Assembly (NCBI GenBank): GCA_004352715.1
Contig: SCFE01000042.1
Location: forward strand, 1,575,979-1,639,978
DNA: 64,000 nucleotides
Direction of reading: 5' to 3'
Origin: Hofstenia miamia
Lineage: Eukaryota; Xenacoelomorpha; Acoela
Shown here: piece after piece, positions 59,365-64,000 of the stretch
Position numbering within the stretch: the stretch's first letter is position 1
How the letters are laid out: every line of letters starts with the position of its first letter
Translations under genes and position numbers: made by a program
The notes under the pieces: generated by a model
Database searches by the model: none
What the model saw: the letters and a program-made list of their open reading frames with translations, nothing else
What the model was told of the DNA's origin: nothing

Positions 59365-62212
59365 TATATGCCATTTAAAAAATTATTAAAATAATTGTTT
59401 TAATCAAATTCGATTTTAGTAGTTTTCAAGAAAGAAAAACATTTTTCTATATTTCCATATAGACTTTTAAGATCTTATCTTTTGTAAAATTTTATTACTT
59501 GAGTATAGATGGATTTCTATTTCAAAAAAACATGTGAAATAGCTCACCACATCATTTCACAAGATTTTAAAATAGAGGTAAAATCTTTTAAAATAATTTT
59601 AAAAGTATTTTTCGTCATCTCATTTGAGGCGCTTACATATAAAGAGTTTCTTAAATTAAGTGAAAATTTAATTACCCACTCATGTTGAACTTAATCTTTA
59701 AAATCCATTTATTAAATTTATTGATTCATGGATAGCTTAAACTTGTTAATTGCAAATATATTAAATATTAAATACACGCATGAAGTTCAAAGTAAAAATG
59801 TTAAAAATAAACCCTTAATGAACTCTGAAGCAGTGTATAATTTGCTTATTAATTCCTTACACATTAATTAAATGCTACTTCACATTTTAGTCAATTTGAC
59901 AGAGCTAGCCTTTAAGCTAGACATAAATGGTTGATTTATTTATTTCTATCAAAATATTCTTCTATCAATTACGTTATTCTCAAAGCTTCAACATACTGGT
60001 TTAATTTATAAATGTTTTTGAAATACTAAATTCGTTCCTACATGATCTTGGTTTTCTTCCAGTAATTGCAGCATCGGTATTATTCAGGTAAGTAGTTCTT
60101 GAGTTTCTGTGGTATGTATCCTTAAGAGTAGAGCTCTCAAATTTTTCATGTTTGGTAGCTGCTACATATCTATCTTTTCCTTTGAGAATGGCTTCCAAAG
60201 AATCGATCTAAGTAATTAATAGTAAATTATTACACATTTAGATGGGTAATAGGGACATAGCCTTATTTAAATCTAGTGCTTGGTAAGTTTAAGATGTTCG
60301 CTAGTGCTGTATTCAAAATATTTTGACAACTTAAGATGAACTGGCCCAATCACTTTTTATTATTCTAGGTTTATGTAGAACAAACGTAATAAATATTTCA
60401 TTTATATATACTTAAAAAACGTTAGATAAAACATTTTGCTCAGGAATTAATCGAAGCTATTCGATAATTGGTTTTTGTGTACAATTTAAAATTGATCGGC
60501 TTTATTTTACAACTATGTAGAGAAGTGAGCGTGGAGTAGACCAACAAGGAGAACTATATGAAAAGATAGCGATTGGAATCGAAAGGTAGCGAGATTTTGT
60601 TATGTCAGTAGAGGTAGAGAGAGAAATATTACGCTGGATGGAAAAGAAAGAGGATGTAGCTTTACTAAGTTTTAGGTTGATATGAGAACCAAGATAAGGA
60701 AACAGATAGGCGAAGGCCAAGCAGGTATGTTCAGAAACAGCAGAAAGTGGTGTAGAATCAAGAAGAAAAGGACTAGGGAAATGCGTAAAGAAACGGCATG
60801 GGGAAGGAAATAAAAGTCACTTAGATTTAGTAGGGTGAAATTCAAGATGATTAAAAGATAGCCAATCAAGAAGTTTATCAACAGCCGATTGAATTATAGT
60901 GAAAGAGTCCAGACAAGGCGCCCTCTAACGTTAGAGGGCACCTTGAGTCCAGACCAAAAGTTATAGTGTCATCAGCATAGAGACTGCATAGGCAAGGATG
61001 GGCACATAAAGGAAGATCATTAATTGAAACAAGAAATATTTTCATTGTCTCTGTATTACACCTTATAGTGAAGTTTGGAGTTGTAGCGTTAGCCCTACAA
61101 ATCGCCATCAAACTCGTGGGGCGAGCTTTCATCTCCATCCCACGACGCCGATTGGCAACCCAATATGGCCCCACGAATCCCCCTCCNNNNNNNNNNNNNN
61201 NNNNNNNNNNNNNNNNNNNNNNNNNNNNNNNNNNNNNNNNNNNNNNNNNNNNNNNNNNNNNNNNNNNNNNNNNNNNNNNNNNNNNNNNNNNNNNNNNNNN
61301 NNNNNNNNNNNNNNNNNNNNNNNNNNNNNNNNNNNNNNNNNNNCCCCATTACCTCTCATTACCTAAAAGCCAATTCCTACTCATAACACACTAAATAATG
61401 AAAACTCCACCTTCATTTCCAATGTTAATTAGCTCCCTGTCTGGAACATTTCCAGGCACGCCTTTGCATCTACATTACAGTACGATGACTTTTGACTTGC
61501 ACTTGCATTAAAGGAACTTGGGTGAAAAATTTCCTGAAAGCAAAATAGATTAGGCCAGTCATGTTATTAACTATATGATAAAGCATTCAACTTGGCATAA
61601 ATCAAACTATTGATGTTTTTCTTAACTGAATTGTCTGTTTTCGCACAATGTATATATCACAGGGACTGCCTACGTTTAGAAATAATAATTTTATTTACAC
61701 TTTTAGGCATCACATTATAGTAAGTTATTCTAATCTTTATAAGATGTGTAAAATTTTCTTAGTGAAATTGTGTTTGAAAGATGCTTACTACTTTGCCATC
61801 GTCTGAATAGAGTTTCTCAATGCGGGTGTGAAACATTTCACCGATATCTTCAAGCAAACTTTCAAATTTAATGCAAGCCCGTTTATTGAGAAGTATGAGA
61901 TGACATTCGGTTGGACGACAATTGCGTACAACCTTAATCTTCTTGGGTGTTCTTTCCAACATCTCCATTTCATTTTTTGGCGGCCGAGGTCTGTAACCAA
62001 TTTGACGACCGTCTTCAGAACCCTAAACTCATAAATTCAATACTAGGAGTATATGAACTGATTTCCATATTGATTCAATTGTTTCTTTTCAGATAAATTT
62101 TCTGACGCCCTATAAATTATTTTTCGTTATATATAAAGGAATTTAGAAGCTTTTCATTACTGCTATGTTGCTTAAATAATAAGTACCTGCTGAAGTTTTC
62201 TTGCCTTCTTCT
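24637..62212 (-). CDS. DCX-PLAT-beta-trefoil multidomain protein (16 exons seen, 5' end outside the window)
   Basis: Joining 16 exons gives 866 in-frame codons plus a stop, and every intron phase agrees. Domains in the partial protein: DCX about 9-115; PLAT-A about 143-265; PLAT-B about 271-399; PLAT-like piece and microexon 400-438; Ser/Gln/Tyr-rich linker 439-508; beta-trefoil-like 1 about 509-644; beta-trefoil-like 2 about 645-774; KSP tail 775-866. DCX domains bind microtubules; PLAT domains bind lipid or protein and occur in LOXHD1 of hair-cell stereocilia; beta-trefoils occur in fascins, ricin-type lectins and FGFs. Role by inference: a cytoskeletal or ciliary scaffold. No signal peptide or membrane segment is visible. 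The first exon seen starts mid-codon, so more N-terminal sequence exists. Introns contain many transposons. RNA reads would settle missing or skipped exons. Confidence 0.8.
24915..25062. other. Start of the last intron of the large gene
   Basis: Intron sequence between the acceptor of the terminal exon and the fold-back element. Nothing else was recognised. Confidence 0.5.
25063..25937. mobile_element. Fold-back (long inverted repeat) element with telomere-like C/G-rich arms
   Basis: The inner arms 25268-25312 and 25550-25591 are reverse complements with small indels (sharing AAACACAGA and AACGACGTCGT). Outside them the left arm is rich in CCCTAACCCTAA-like sequence (25095-25195) and the right arm in the complementary GGGTTAGAGTTAGG-like sequence (25735-25900). 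The outermost parts also match imperfectly. No ORF, so it is probably a non-autonomous hairpin-type element. Confidence 0.65.
25938..27455. other. Intron sequence, no recognised feature
   Basis: Two GC-richer patches (26590-26830 and 27340-27440) may be old repeats, but I could not find ends or coding motifs. Confidence 0.45.
27460..27487. repeat. (TA)n microsatellite
   Basis: AT dinucleotide run inside the last intron. Confidence 0.95.
27488..29069. other. Intron sequence, no recognised feature
   Basis: AT-rich; a GC-richer stretch near 28190-28290 has no coding or element signature that I recognise. Confidence 0.5.
29070..31803 (+). mobile_element. Ty1/copia-type LTR retrotransposon remnant
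   Basis: Pol-like pieces appear in copia order on the plus strand. A possible protease region is at 29070-29330. Integrase pieces are at about 29325-29640 (NGIVERHSAVL, NGFSPSQKVF) and 29930-30100 (VIGQTGKTVVVKHGKQ). RT is at 30500-31150 (KWVLSWKI, KARLIVCGF, LWKLEKRVYGLCDASK, then VLVYVEDFLYA, where the usual Asp pair reads Glu-Asp). RNase H is at 31130-31630 (YRSLLGALQFAG, INWKSRKIQRVVKLTFAAEA). Several stops and shifts break it. No LTRs were identified. Integrase before RT distinguishes it from Ty3-type elements. Confidence 0.85.
29650..29902. mobile_element. piggyBac-type MITE (253 bp) nested in the copia element
   Basis: TTAA occurs on both sides (29646-29649 and 29903-29906). The ends are inverted: CCCTCGG at the left and CCGAGGG at the right, followed inside by TGTGATTTTAGAAATCACA-like palindromic arms. 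TTAA target duplication is the hallmark of piggyBac. It interrupts the copia integrase frame, which can be followed across the site when the insert and one TTAA are ignored. Confidence 0.85.
31804..32860. other. Intron sequence, no recognised feature
   Basis: AT-rich sequence after the copia remnant; neither an LTR nor an exon could be supported. Confidence 0.5.
32865..34340 (-). pseudogene. Decayed transposon-derived gene of uncertain family
   Basis: Pieces readable on the minus strand, 5' to 3': CLLCFGKTKEMRGITDNARD with NCRREIES downstream (a Cys-rich N-terminal module, 34310-34140), then PMSRKNIEFIDKPDPQIG (about 33710), CKYCDAEDDL (about 33440), SPELHLLLGVVNTLF (about 33390), SGSFNGNSCK (about 33250) and EAVHSDFKLCWKKYKV (about 32960). 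I recognise this motif order from a repeated, poorly characterised invertebrate protein family that behaves like a transposon-borne gene. I cannot name the superfamily. Many stops and shifts. Confidence 0.5.
34341..35944. other. Intron sequence, no recognised feature
   Basis: AT-rich. A GC-richer patch at 34470-34550 shows no element ends that I can align. Confidence 0.5.
35945..36122 (-). CDS. Exon: second half of beta-trefoil-like domain 2
   Basis: Acceptor TTGTTAG and donor GAAT|GTATGT; phases 0 to 1. The peptide GTGDEFSHFEVER, FRLKSVSCPDLYIGITPDG and FYPEVIE shows trefoil-type repeats (an xYIGIxPDGxxxG turn followed by an F-rich strand). It joins the preceding exon so that DGA runs into GTGDEF. 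Confidence 0.8.
36411..36623 (-). CDS. Exon: first half of beta-trefoil-like domain 2
   Basis: Acceptor ATTTAG and donor GCT|GTAAGT, phases 0 to 0, 71 codons. Contains GVFRNQGLIIIQT, TLFIDNEKALYAYG, AYFRVHKI and QPNCYIQLKNG, the alternating strand and turn pattern of a trefoil. Confidence 0.8.
37762..37932 (-). CDS. Exon: end of beta-trefoil-like domain 1
   Basis: Acceptor AACTTTAG and donor AAG|GTATTT, phases 0 to 0, 57 codons. The peptide has GGTHCEFKILQQKD, VIFESVKFPRKYISF and ISFKVYC, closely parallel to the exon at 35945 and supporting tandem trefoils. Confidence 0.8.
38735..38841 (-). CDS. Exon: middle of beta-trefoil-like domain 1
   Basis: Acceptor AAATTTAG and donor GAG|GTAAGC, phases 1 to 0. 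The peptide SLRVKYKCKDNSRVFQS followed by HLGIDNHKLYAE has the trefoil turn pattern. Confidence 0.8.
38909..39038 (-). CDS. Exon: start of beta-trefoil-like domain 1
   Basis: Acceptor GATTTAG and donor TTCT|GTAAGT, phases 0 to 1. Starts WEIEQWKYEKGNELVFINEA and ends GEPDDKF; the split codon joins to SLRVKY of the next exon. Confidence 0.75.
39314..39667. mobile_element. hAT-type MITE (354 bp) beside an exon donor
   Basis: An 8-bp target duplication GTTCTCGT flanks it (39306-39313 and 39668-39675). The terminal inverted repeats are AAGGGTTGCCG at the left and CGGCAACCCTG at the right, typical hAT ends. The interior has repeated ATCCATGGATC-like motifs. It lies in the intron, 27 bases from the donor of the linker exon, which is intact. 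Confidence 0.9.
39703..39911 (-). CDS. Exon: Ser/Gln/Tyr-rich linker
   Basis: Acceptor AATCAG and donor ACG|GTCAGC (a weak donor), phases 1 to 0, 69 whole codons. No domain recognised; it reads SFPDKPPLDFTSRSDSPVIK, then a Gln/Ser/Tyr-rich part ending QLWIEHEWFT. It is flexible in composition and separates the PLAT and trefoil parts. Confidence 0.6.
40100..40790 (+). mobile_element. LINE 3'-end fragment
   Basis: The plus strand reads DKIDKYKQLAKKMGRLWKLK, then, after a frame change, EVIQEAVRALGAVSKNHG and LLERDIVLRKAFRLPGNW, the C-terminal signature of a widespread invertebrate non-LTR family. It ends in an AATAATAATAATGAT simple repeat near 40763-40781. Frames are broken. It lies in the intron between the linker exon and the microexon. 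Confidence 0.65.
40779..40868 (+). pseudogene. Fragment of the accessory gene found at 45-46.4 kb, inverted
   Basis: About 90 bp match, in the opposite orientation, the middle part of the two gene copies at 45.3 and 46.3 kb, encoding KRKAHHKGRRPAINNAIVFP. Similarity stops just after CCCAACACGAAGGTA. It lies at the far end of the Polinton-like remnant, so it may be a trace of a terminal inverted repeat. Confidence 0.6.
41082..41426 (-). pseudogene. Integrase fragment (retroviral-like, Polinton type)
   Basis: The peptide has VRGSEFRGEFFNFCKRNKI (an rve-type Asp-region strand, but with Arg at the usual Asp position), STNSNMKA, RAIRSLKEILFKYL and YVDKLQQIV followed by GMTPNSV. That order matches the C-terminal half of an rve integrase core. 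The N-terminal zinc-binding region and the first catalytic Asp are not seen, and the chromodomain is absent. Non-functional. Confidence 0.55.
41679..41954 (-). CDS. Uncharacterised small ORF in the Polinton-like remnant
   Basis: 91 codons, starting with ATG (MLNFSNNNNDDSVKEFF). No domain recognised. The neighbouring frame at 41964-42168 (ending YLKKLLN and a stop) may be another small gene of the same element, with an internal stop near 42166. Confidence 0.35.
   Translation of the reverse strand: MLNFSNNNNDDSVKEFFNDPNTVVFLHGDKIYTGAGSMSHNEFKDYVQTPNTRLSKLVCDILKDIGTIHDHLIKNKNVYKNINTKQLLLWN
42249..42705 (-). pseudogene. Packaging-ATPase-like C-terminus and following ORF, frameshifted
   Basis: The first frame (42705 to 42448) contains FNSVRDRLQVKTLGAQM and KPYGYLFINFGQDMPDELRL, which resembles, from memory, the C-terminal end of Polinton packaging ATPases. 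The Walker motifs would lie upstream and are absent; a gap begins at 42809. A second frame (to 42249) carries FLAVCSRQTKLVLLVDKEIL and is unidentified. Confidence 0.4.
42809..43312. other. Assembly gap (504 N)
   Basis: Run of undetermined bases, followed by AT-repeat sequence. Confidence 0.99.
43434..43735 (+). repeat. 63-bp minisatellite, about 4.8 units
   Basis: Each unit would encode 21 residues including NHEKEKKISQRQVILFEKAK. As with the 42-bp array, the period is a multiple of three, so open frames on both strands are expected by chance. Confidence 0.9.
44080..44430 (+). CDS. Uncharacterised ORF near the Polinton-like remnant
   Basis: About 117 codons, reading PLGDYKILHVQFQPSQEQ, a Cys cluster CTCDSCSG, then FAAAQILKNNIDRLYAEGF and LTCE before the stop. 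It looks protein-like (balanced composition, no internal repeats), but I recognise no domain. It may be the 3' part of a gene truncated at its 5' end. Confidence 0.4.
   Translation: MCLYKSPDIPLGDYKILHVQFQPSQEQCTCDSCSGLAPHIDVDASNFKLCGENMPHTFAAAQILKNNIDRLYAEGFPIDIAIQKIFMLIDREIKDNRLNIFLYQGHSLEYCILTCE
44796..45681 (-). repeat. About 0.9-kb diverged tandem duplication, copy 1, with accessory gene
   Basis: Starts at a (TA)n run followed by TTGTACGTC and ends at a lone N (45682). The minus-strand gene begins at 45523 (MAMSVEILASGSLGNLFDEL), has an early stop after NYNPLNK, and resumes in another frame with KRKAPHKRRRPAINNAIVFP. It ends with NTWYGTSVKIRLNNGVYYYL, YKVLINKKLL and a stop near 44989. 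At least two changes break it. Confidence 0.8.
45683..46600 (-). repeat. About 0.9-kb diverged tandem duplication, copy 2, with accessory gene
   Basis: Same layout as copy 1, clearly diverged. The gene starts at 46442 (MSIETLASASLGNLFDELCT), stays open through the KRRRPAINNAIVFPNTKVQE block, shifts frame near 46215, and continues with LTIEDVVQLNTRYGVVVKIR, NGVYYFLPKSHVSALG and YKVLINKKLF to 45905. The protein would be about 170 residues: a Pro-rich, then basic N-terminal part and a small beta-rich C-terminal part. Function unknown; Polinton accessory gene by position. Confidence 0.75.
46601..47010. other. Intron sequence, no recognised feature
   Basis: Short ORFs occur, but none has splice borders or motifs that I can support. 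Confidence 0.5.
47011..47033 (-). CDS. 23-nt microexon
   Basis: Strong acceptor (TGCTGTTTAG) and donor (GTG|GTAAGC) with only 23 bases between them, encoding about CPRSERC. It enters in phase 2 and leaves in phase 1, exactly what is needed to connect the exon at 48569 to the one at 39911. Without it the frame would break. Confidence 0.5.
47985..48158. other. Assembly gap (174 N) in an AT repeat
   Basis: Flanked on both sides by (TA)n, so the gap probably replaces an unresolved microsatellite. Confidence 0.99.
48569..48662 (-). CDS. Candidate exon: short PLAT-like strand
   Basis: Acceptor GTTGAAG and donor ACT|GTAAAAG, phases 1 to 2. Peptide ESWKIRVTVKTMSSPDLLEI then HGSSHHDISVL; the WKIRVTV start resembles the first strand of a PLAT domain, but the acidic GAGTDA-like turn and the second half are missing. 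Supported by phase agreement on both sides; otherwise weak. Confidence 0.4.
48757..48885. mobile_element. Fragment of a hAT-type MITE (GATCCG-rich)
   Basis: Begins CAGAGATGGAATCCGATC and contains many GATCCGATCCG repeats. The opposite end was not found, so it is truncated or diverged. Confidence 0.45.
48886..51811. other. Intron sequence, no recognised feature
   Basis: AT-rich sequence between the PLAT-B exon and the candidate PLAT-like exon. I see no exons, element ends or RNA genes that I can support. Confidence 0.5.
51812..51970 (-). CDS. Exon: second half of PLAT-B
   Basis: Acceptor AATATTTAG and donor GCAG|GTAGTA, phases 1 to 1. The peptide EGWFVEKIVIVSLDP then FNCNRWLDAGQDDGKTIRE is a classic PLAT ending (Trp-containing strand, then C-x-RWL and a DDGxxxRE motif), as in LOXHD1. 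Confidence 0.9.
52013..52240 (-). CDS. Exon: first half of PLAT-B
   Basis: Acceptor TTGATTTAG and donor GTCTG|GTAACG, phases 1 to 1. Contains YEVIVYTGDRWGAGTDADIH, FGERGDTGPRHLL, NQIDRFRIEAVSLGRL and IIVGHDNEKSG. All landmarks of a PLAT domain are present, including the GAGTDADxxxxxFG(E/D)xGDTG block and the HDN loop. Confidence 0.95.
52241..54072. other. Intron sequence, no recognised feature
   Basis: AT-rich sequence between PLAT-B and the MITE; nothing further recognised. Confidence 0.5.
54073..54305. mobile_element. hAT-type MITE (233 bp)
   Basis: Left end CAGGGGCGTACGCAGGA; right end GCGTATACCACTG, a partial inverted match. Flanked by an 8-bp duplication with one mismatch (CTGTAATT at 54065-54072 and CTGTAGTT at 54306-54313). 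No ORF. Confidence 0.8.
54459..54681 (-). CDS. Exon: second half of PLAT-A
   Basis: Acceptor AAATTTAG and donor CCAG|GTTAAG, phases 0 to 1. Peptide: LGGIFKIRICHDNTGDHPDW, ELVFPVKRWLSREMDDKEIC and REIPV, the standard PLAT second half (HDNTG loop, RWL, DD, RE). It joins the exon at 59082 across a 4.4-kb intron that contains the duplicated DCX exon. Confidence 0.95.
54739..54828. repeat. (TA)n microsatellite
   Basis: Long AT run with TATACATATA interruptions, immediately before duplicated block copy 1. Confidence 0.95.
55500..55665 (-). pseudogene. Extra copy of the second DCX exon (frame-incompatible here)
   Basis: Same sequence as 60042-60207, including acceptor (TTACTTAG) and donor (TCAT|GTAGGA). 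Here it lies between the two exons of PLAT-A, whose junction is phase 0 to 0. Adding 166 nt would shift the frame and split the PLAT domain. It is unlikely to be used, or it is an assembly duplicate. Confidence 0.75.
55960..56520 (-). mobile_element. LINE reverse-transcriptase fragment (in duplicated block copy 1)
   Basis: Minus-strand remnants: SINDLPLC, SLYADDTITFG (motif C with the Asp pair), DKLLDWLSFNHLEF and YLGSHI. Broken by a small palindromic insertion at 56373-56402 and by stops. Present again at about 60502-61062. Confidence 0.7.
56658..56720. repeat. (TA)n microsatellite after a short N run
   Basis: AT run directly following a 14-base N run (56644-56657). Confidence 0.95.
56721..59081. 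other. Intron sequence within PLAT-A, no recognised feature
   Basis: AT-rich noncoding sequence; no exon or element ends that I can support. Confidence 0.5.
59082..59245 (-). CDS. Exon: first half of PLAT-A
   Basis: Acceptor ACTAATTTAG and donor GAT|GTAAGT, phases 1 to 0. Peptide: GKWKVRVITNDQPAAGTSAN, VYLHIYGEKKESGRIDLHRY and FTPGAIDEFD. The PLAT landmarks AGTSANVYLHIYGE and IDEFD are clear. The split codon joins the DCX exon at 60042 in frame. Confidence 0.95.
59295..59369. repeat. (TA)n microsatellite
   Basis: AT run preceding duplicated block copy 2, mirroring the run at 54739-54828. Confidence 0.95.
60042..60207 (-). CDS. Exon: second part of the DCX domain
   Basis: Acceptor AATTACTTAG and donor TCAT|GTAGGA, phases 0 to 1. 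It begins IDSLEAILKGKDRYVAATKH, which matches the end of DCX domains (an xSLxxLxxGxxYVAxxxExF pattern), followed by a Ser/Thr/Asn-rich stretch. It continues directly from YSDDGKV of the exon at 61789. Confidence 0.85.
60502..61062 (-). mobile_element. LINE reverse-transcriptase fragment (in duplicated block copy 2)
   Basis: Same remnant as at 55960-56520, with LYADDTITFG and the same 30-bp palindromic insertion (60915-60944). Confidence 0.7.
61187..61343. other. Assembly gap (157 N)
   Basis: Follows the same C-rich sequence that ends duplicated block copy 1 at its N run. Confidence 0.99.
61789..62022 (-). CDS. Exon: first part of the DCX (doublecortin) domain
   Basis: Acceptor GAGTTTAG and donor GTA|GTAAGC, phases 0 to 0, 78 codons. 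After a Pro/Arg-rich lead (GYRPRPPKNE) comes TPKKIKVVRN, then HLILLNKRACIKFESLLEDI and RIEKLYSDDGKV. The KKIxVxRN start, the FxxLLxDI helix and the KLYxxDGxxV strand define a DCX domain. The usual GD after RN is replaced by CR. Confidence 0.9.
62187..62212 (-). CDS. 26-nt candidate mini-exon upstream of DCX
   Basis: Acceptor TTCTAAATAG and donor CAG|GTACTT. It encodes KKARKLQQ and keeps the frame into the DCX exon, entering in phase 1. Small, so only moderately supported. Confidence 0.45.
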
Positions 62213-63545
62213 CTATTTAGAAAATAAAAATATTTCTACTCGAAGACAAATAAGAATTGTTCATCATGCGAGTACAATAGTTTGCAGTCTATGTTGTTAT
62301 TTATAAAAAGTAAAAATATTCAATTTGGTCTTGCAATTGTTCATCGTCAAATGCATGAAAAATAATTTTTAACAAATCAAAATTATCAAGTATTAGAAGC
62401 GTATTGTATGAATGGTTACTATTCGAGCATCAGCATGCCCGTCACTACTGCTGTTAAAATTTAAGTGTTTCAAAAACAATTGCAATATGTGTCAATTACA
62501 TGTATATTCACATTTTTTAATTAATCAAAAGTAATTAAAATTTAAGGATTTTAAATATTTCAACACAAATAATAGAGCTTTTCATTTTTTAATACCCCTC
62601 ACTGTATCACATTGTTTGAAGAACGAGGGCCGGCTTTCAAAAGTTTTAGTGGTGGCCGATATTGTTATTTCAAATAAAAAGCTGTAGAAGTCTGCTGGGA
62701 TTAAAATGGTTCAAAACATATTCTTATTCAATGATAAATATGCTGAAGCCATGTTTTAATTCGAATTGGCTGCCTGACTCAGAAATGGAAATGATTACTA
62801 TTAATTAATTAGAGCAGTTCCAACGCGATAGCCATTGATCGTTTTAGATATATTCATTTGCGCATAATCGTAATGTTATTTAGTCCATTTTTATCGATGC
62901 AAATTTAATAGCAGAAAAGTCAGGCGAGTGGCACTGGAATTGGGCAATGCCTGTAAATGTCAAAGCTAAAATATAATTCTAAAATATGATTGTTGCATAA
63001 ACAGCTCCAACATTGAAAAAACACCTGCAGGGTGCTAAGTGTATTTAACATACAACATATTAGTAGTTAAGGAAGTTGAAAATAAAATGCAGCTGTTTTT
63101 ATGTTTTATATTGTACGCAATCTCAAATTACAATTTCCTCTTCATTTCAAAACAAAAATCTGAGTTTGTGAAAAATTTCGAAATTTTTTCTAACCTAATT
63201 TTAAATACTGTTAAATTTAGGAAATCATGGTATTGAAAAACATTATTTTTAGAAAATGTAATGAATCAAGTCGAGAGATGAAGCGAAATATAAAATATAT
63301 AAAGAAGGACAATAGTATTTTAATGACTAATAACATAAACATTTAAAATCACACTAACATTGTTAGATTTAGAAATGTGCATAAGTTACAGTCGTGTTCA
63401 ATATATAAAACAATTTTTGCCAAATCTTTTGATATGCTAATATTTTGCTGAATGGGGTCATAAATTGTTGCAATTTGCAGAAGAAAATCTTTTAACCCAA
63501 TTCCAGTTGGGATTTTTTATGTACGTTAAGCAGTTGGGGGGGGGG
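62213..63545. other. Intron or upstream sequence, no recognised feature
   Basis: I looked for another DCX exon on the minus strand and found none that I can support. The 5' end of the gene is probably beyond the window. Confidence 0.5.
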
Positions 63546-63546
63546 N

Positions 63547-63571
63547 ATATATATATATATATATATATATG
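63547..63571. repeat. (TA)n microsatellite after a lone N
   Basis: A G run, a single N at 63546, then the AT run. Confidence 0.95.
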
Positions 63572-64000
63572 TTACCCGTCTGCTGTGAAACTTTTTGTTC
63601 AAGCCCATTCCTCGCGCCATTCTTTACGCTTCTCCCTGTTGGTTGCCTTCTCGTGCCTTGTTTCACTCCATGAAACGGTTCAAGAAACGTGCTTTCTAAT
63701 AGATCTCTTTCTTCCAATACAAACACGCTCTTCTCAAATTCTCCCGCTGTCGCTTTACTTTCATGCCTGGGATCTCCTATTCAGTCGTTTGCTTACCCGC
63801 AAATTGGACCTTGATCCTTTTGATTTCACAAGCTTCTCTAATTCCCACTCCACTCACTTTGATAGTGTTGTCACGTTCTCTGTTCGTCGTCCCCAGAAAC
63901 ATCGCACTCTTCACTCGTTTGTGCTGCTGCTAATTTCATCTTGACTCTCAACCCTTTAACGGCCATTGATTTTTTTCCTCGCCCCCGAGCTTCAATAAAT
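63572..64000 (+). mobile_element. Unassigned repeat tail, possibly a LINE 3' end
   Basis: GC-richer than its surroundings, with no intact frame. It ends CTTCAATAAAT, like the 3' end of a non-LTR element. Frames read fragments such as SLHETVQET, but I recognise no family. Confidence 0.3.

Larger units (their letters stand above)
59370..61186. repeat. 1.8-kb duplicated block, copy 2
   Basis: Near-identical to 54829-56643. This copy holds the DCX exon in the position that fits the gene model, and a LINE fragment at about 60502-61062. Confidence 0.95.

Overview
This is an AT-rich window of an animal (metazoan) nuclear genome, almost certainly an invertebrate. The evidence is spliced exons with GT-AG borders, introns of hundreds of bases to several kilobases, many (TA)n tracts, scaffold gaps, and a mix of Tc1/mariner, hAT, piggyBac, Penelope-like, LINE, Ty1/copia and Polinton-like elements. 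I cannot name the species. No rRNA, tRNA or CRISPR array was seen.

The main result is one split gene on the minus strand, about 37.6 kb long, from 62212 (5' side, entering from beyond the window) to a stop codon at 24637 and an AATAAA signal at 24574-24579. I could chain 16 exons by hand with matching intron phases; the joined frame stays open for 866 codons and then stops. The predicted protein has a doublecortin (DCX) domain, two PLAT/LH2 domains, a short PLAT-like exon plus a 23-nt microexon, a Ser/Gln/Tyr-rich linker, two tandem beta-trefoil-like domains, and a tail with five KSP motifs. This suggests a large microtubule- or cilium-associated scaffold. A further PLAT exon with the same intron phases lies 6.8 kb beyond the stop codon (17606-17793), probably part of a neighbouring paralogue.

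Layout: 1-2.4 kb, a decayed Tc1-type element and a Penelope-like element; 5.2-8.4 kb, a decayed LINE, part of it duplicated; 9.3-13.3 kb, a broken hAT transposase; 13.4-17.0 kb, a segment bounded by 82-bp inverted repeats and carrying a 42-bp minisatellite; 17.6 kb, the orphan PLAT exon; 19.2-21.2 kb, a 5'-truncated non-LTR reverse transcriptase with an open frame; 21.7-24.0 kb, a second Tc1-type copy and a tandem duplication; 24.6-62.2 kb, the DCX-PLAT-trefoil gene. Its introns hold a fold-back element, a copia remnant split by a piggyBac-type MITE, a decayed transposon-derived gene, hAT MITEs, LINE fragments and a Polinton-like remnant. 63.5-64 kb is an unassigned repeat tail.

One 1.8-kb block is present twice (54829-56643 and 59370-61186). 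It contains one exon of the DCX domain, and the second copy sits inside a PLAT intron where using it would break the frame. It is either a recent duplication or an assembly artefact.
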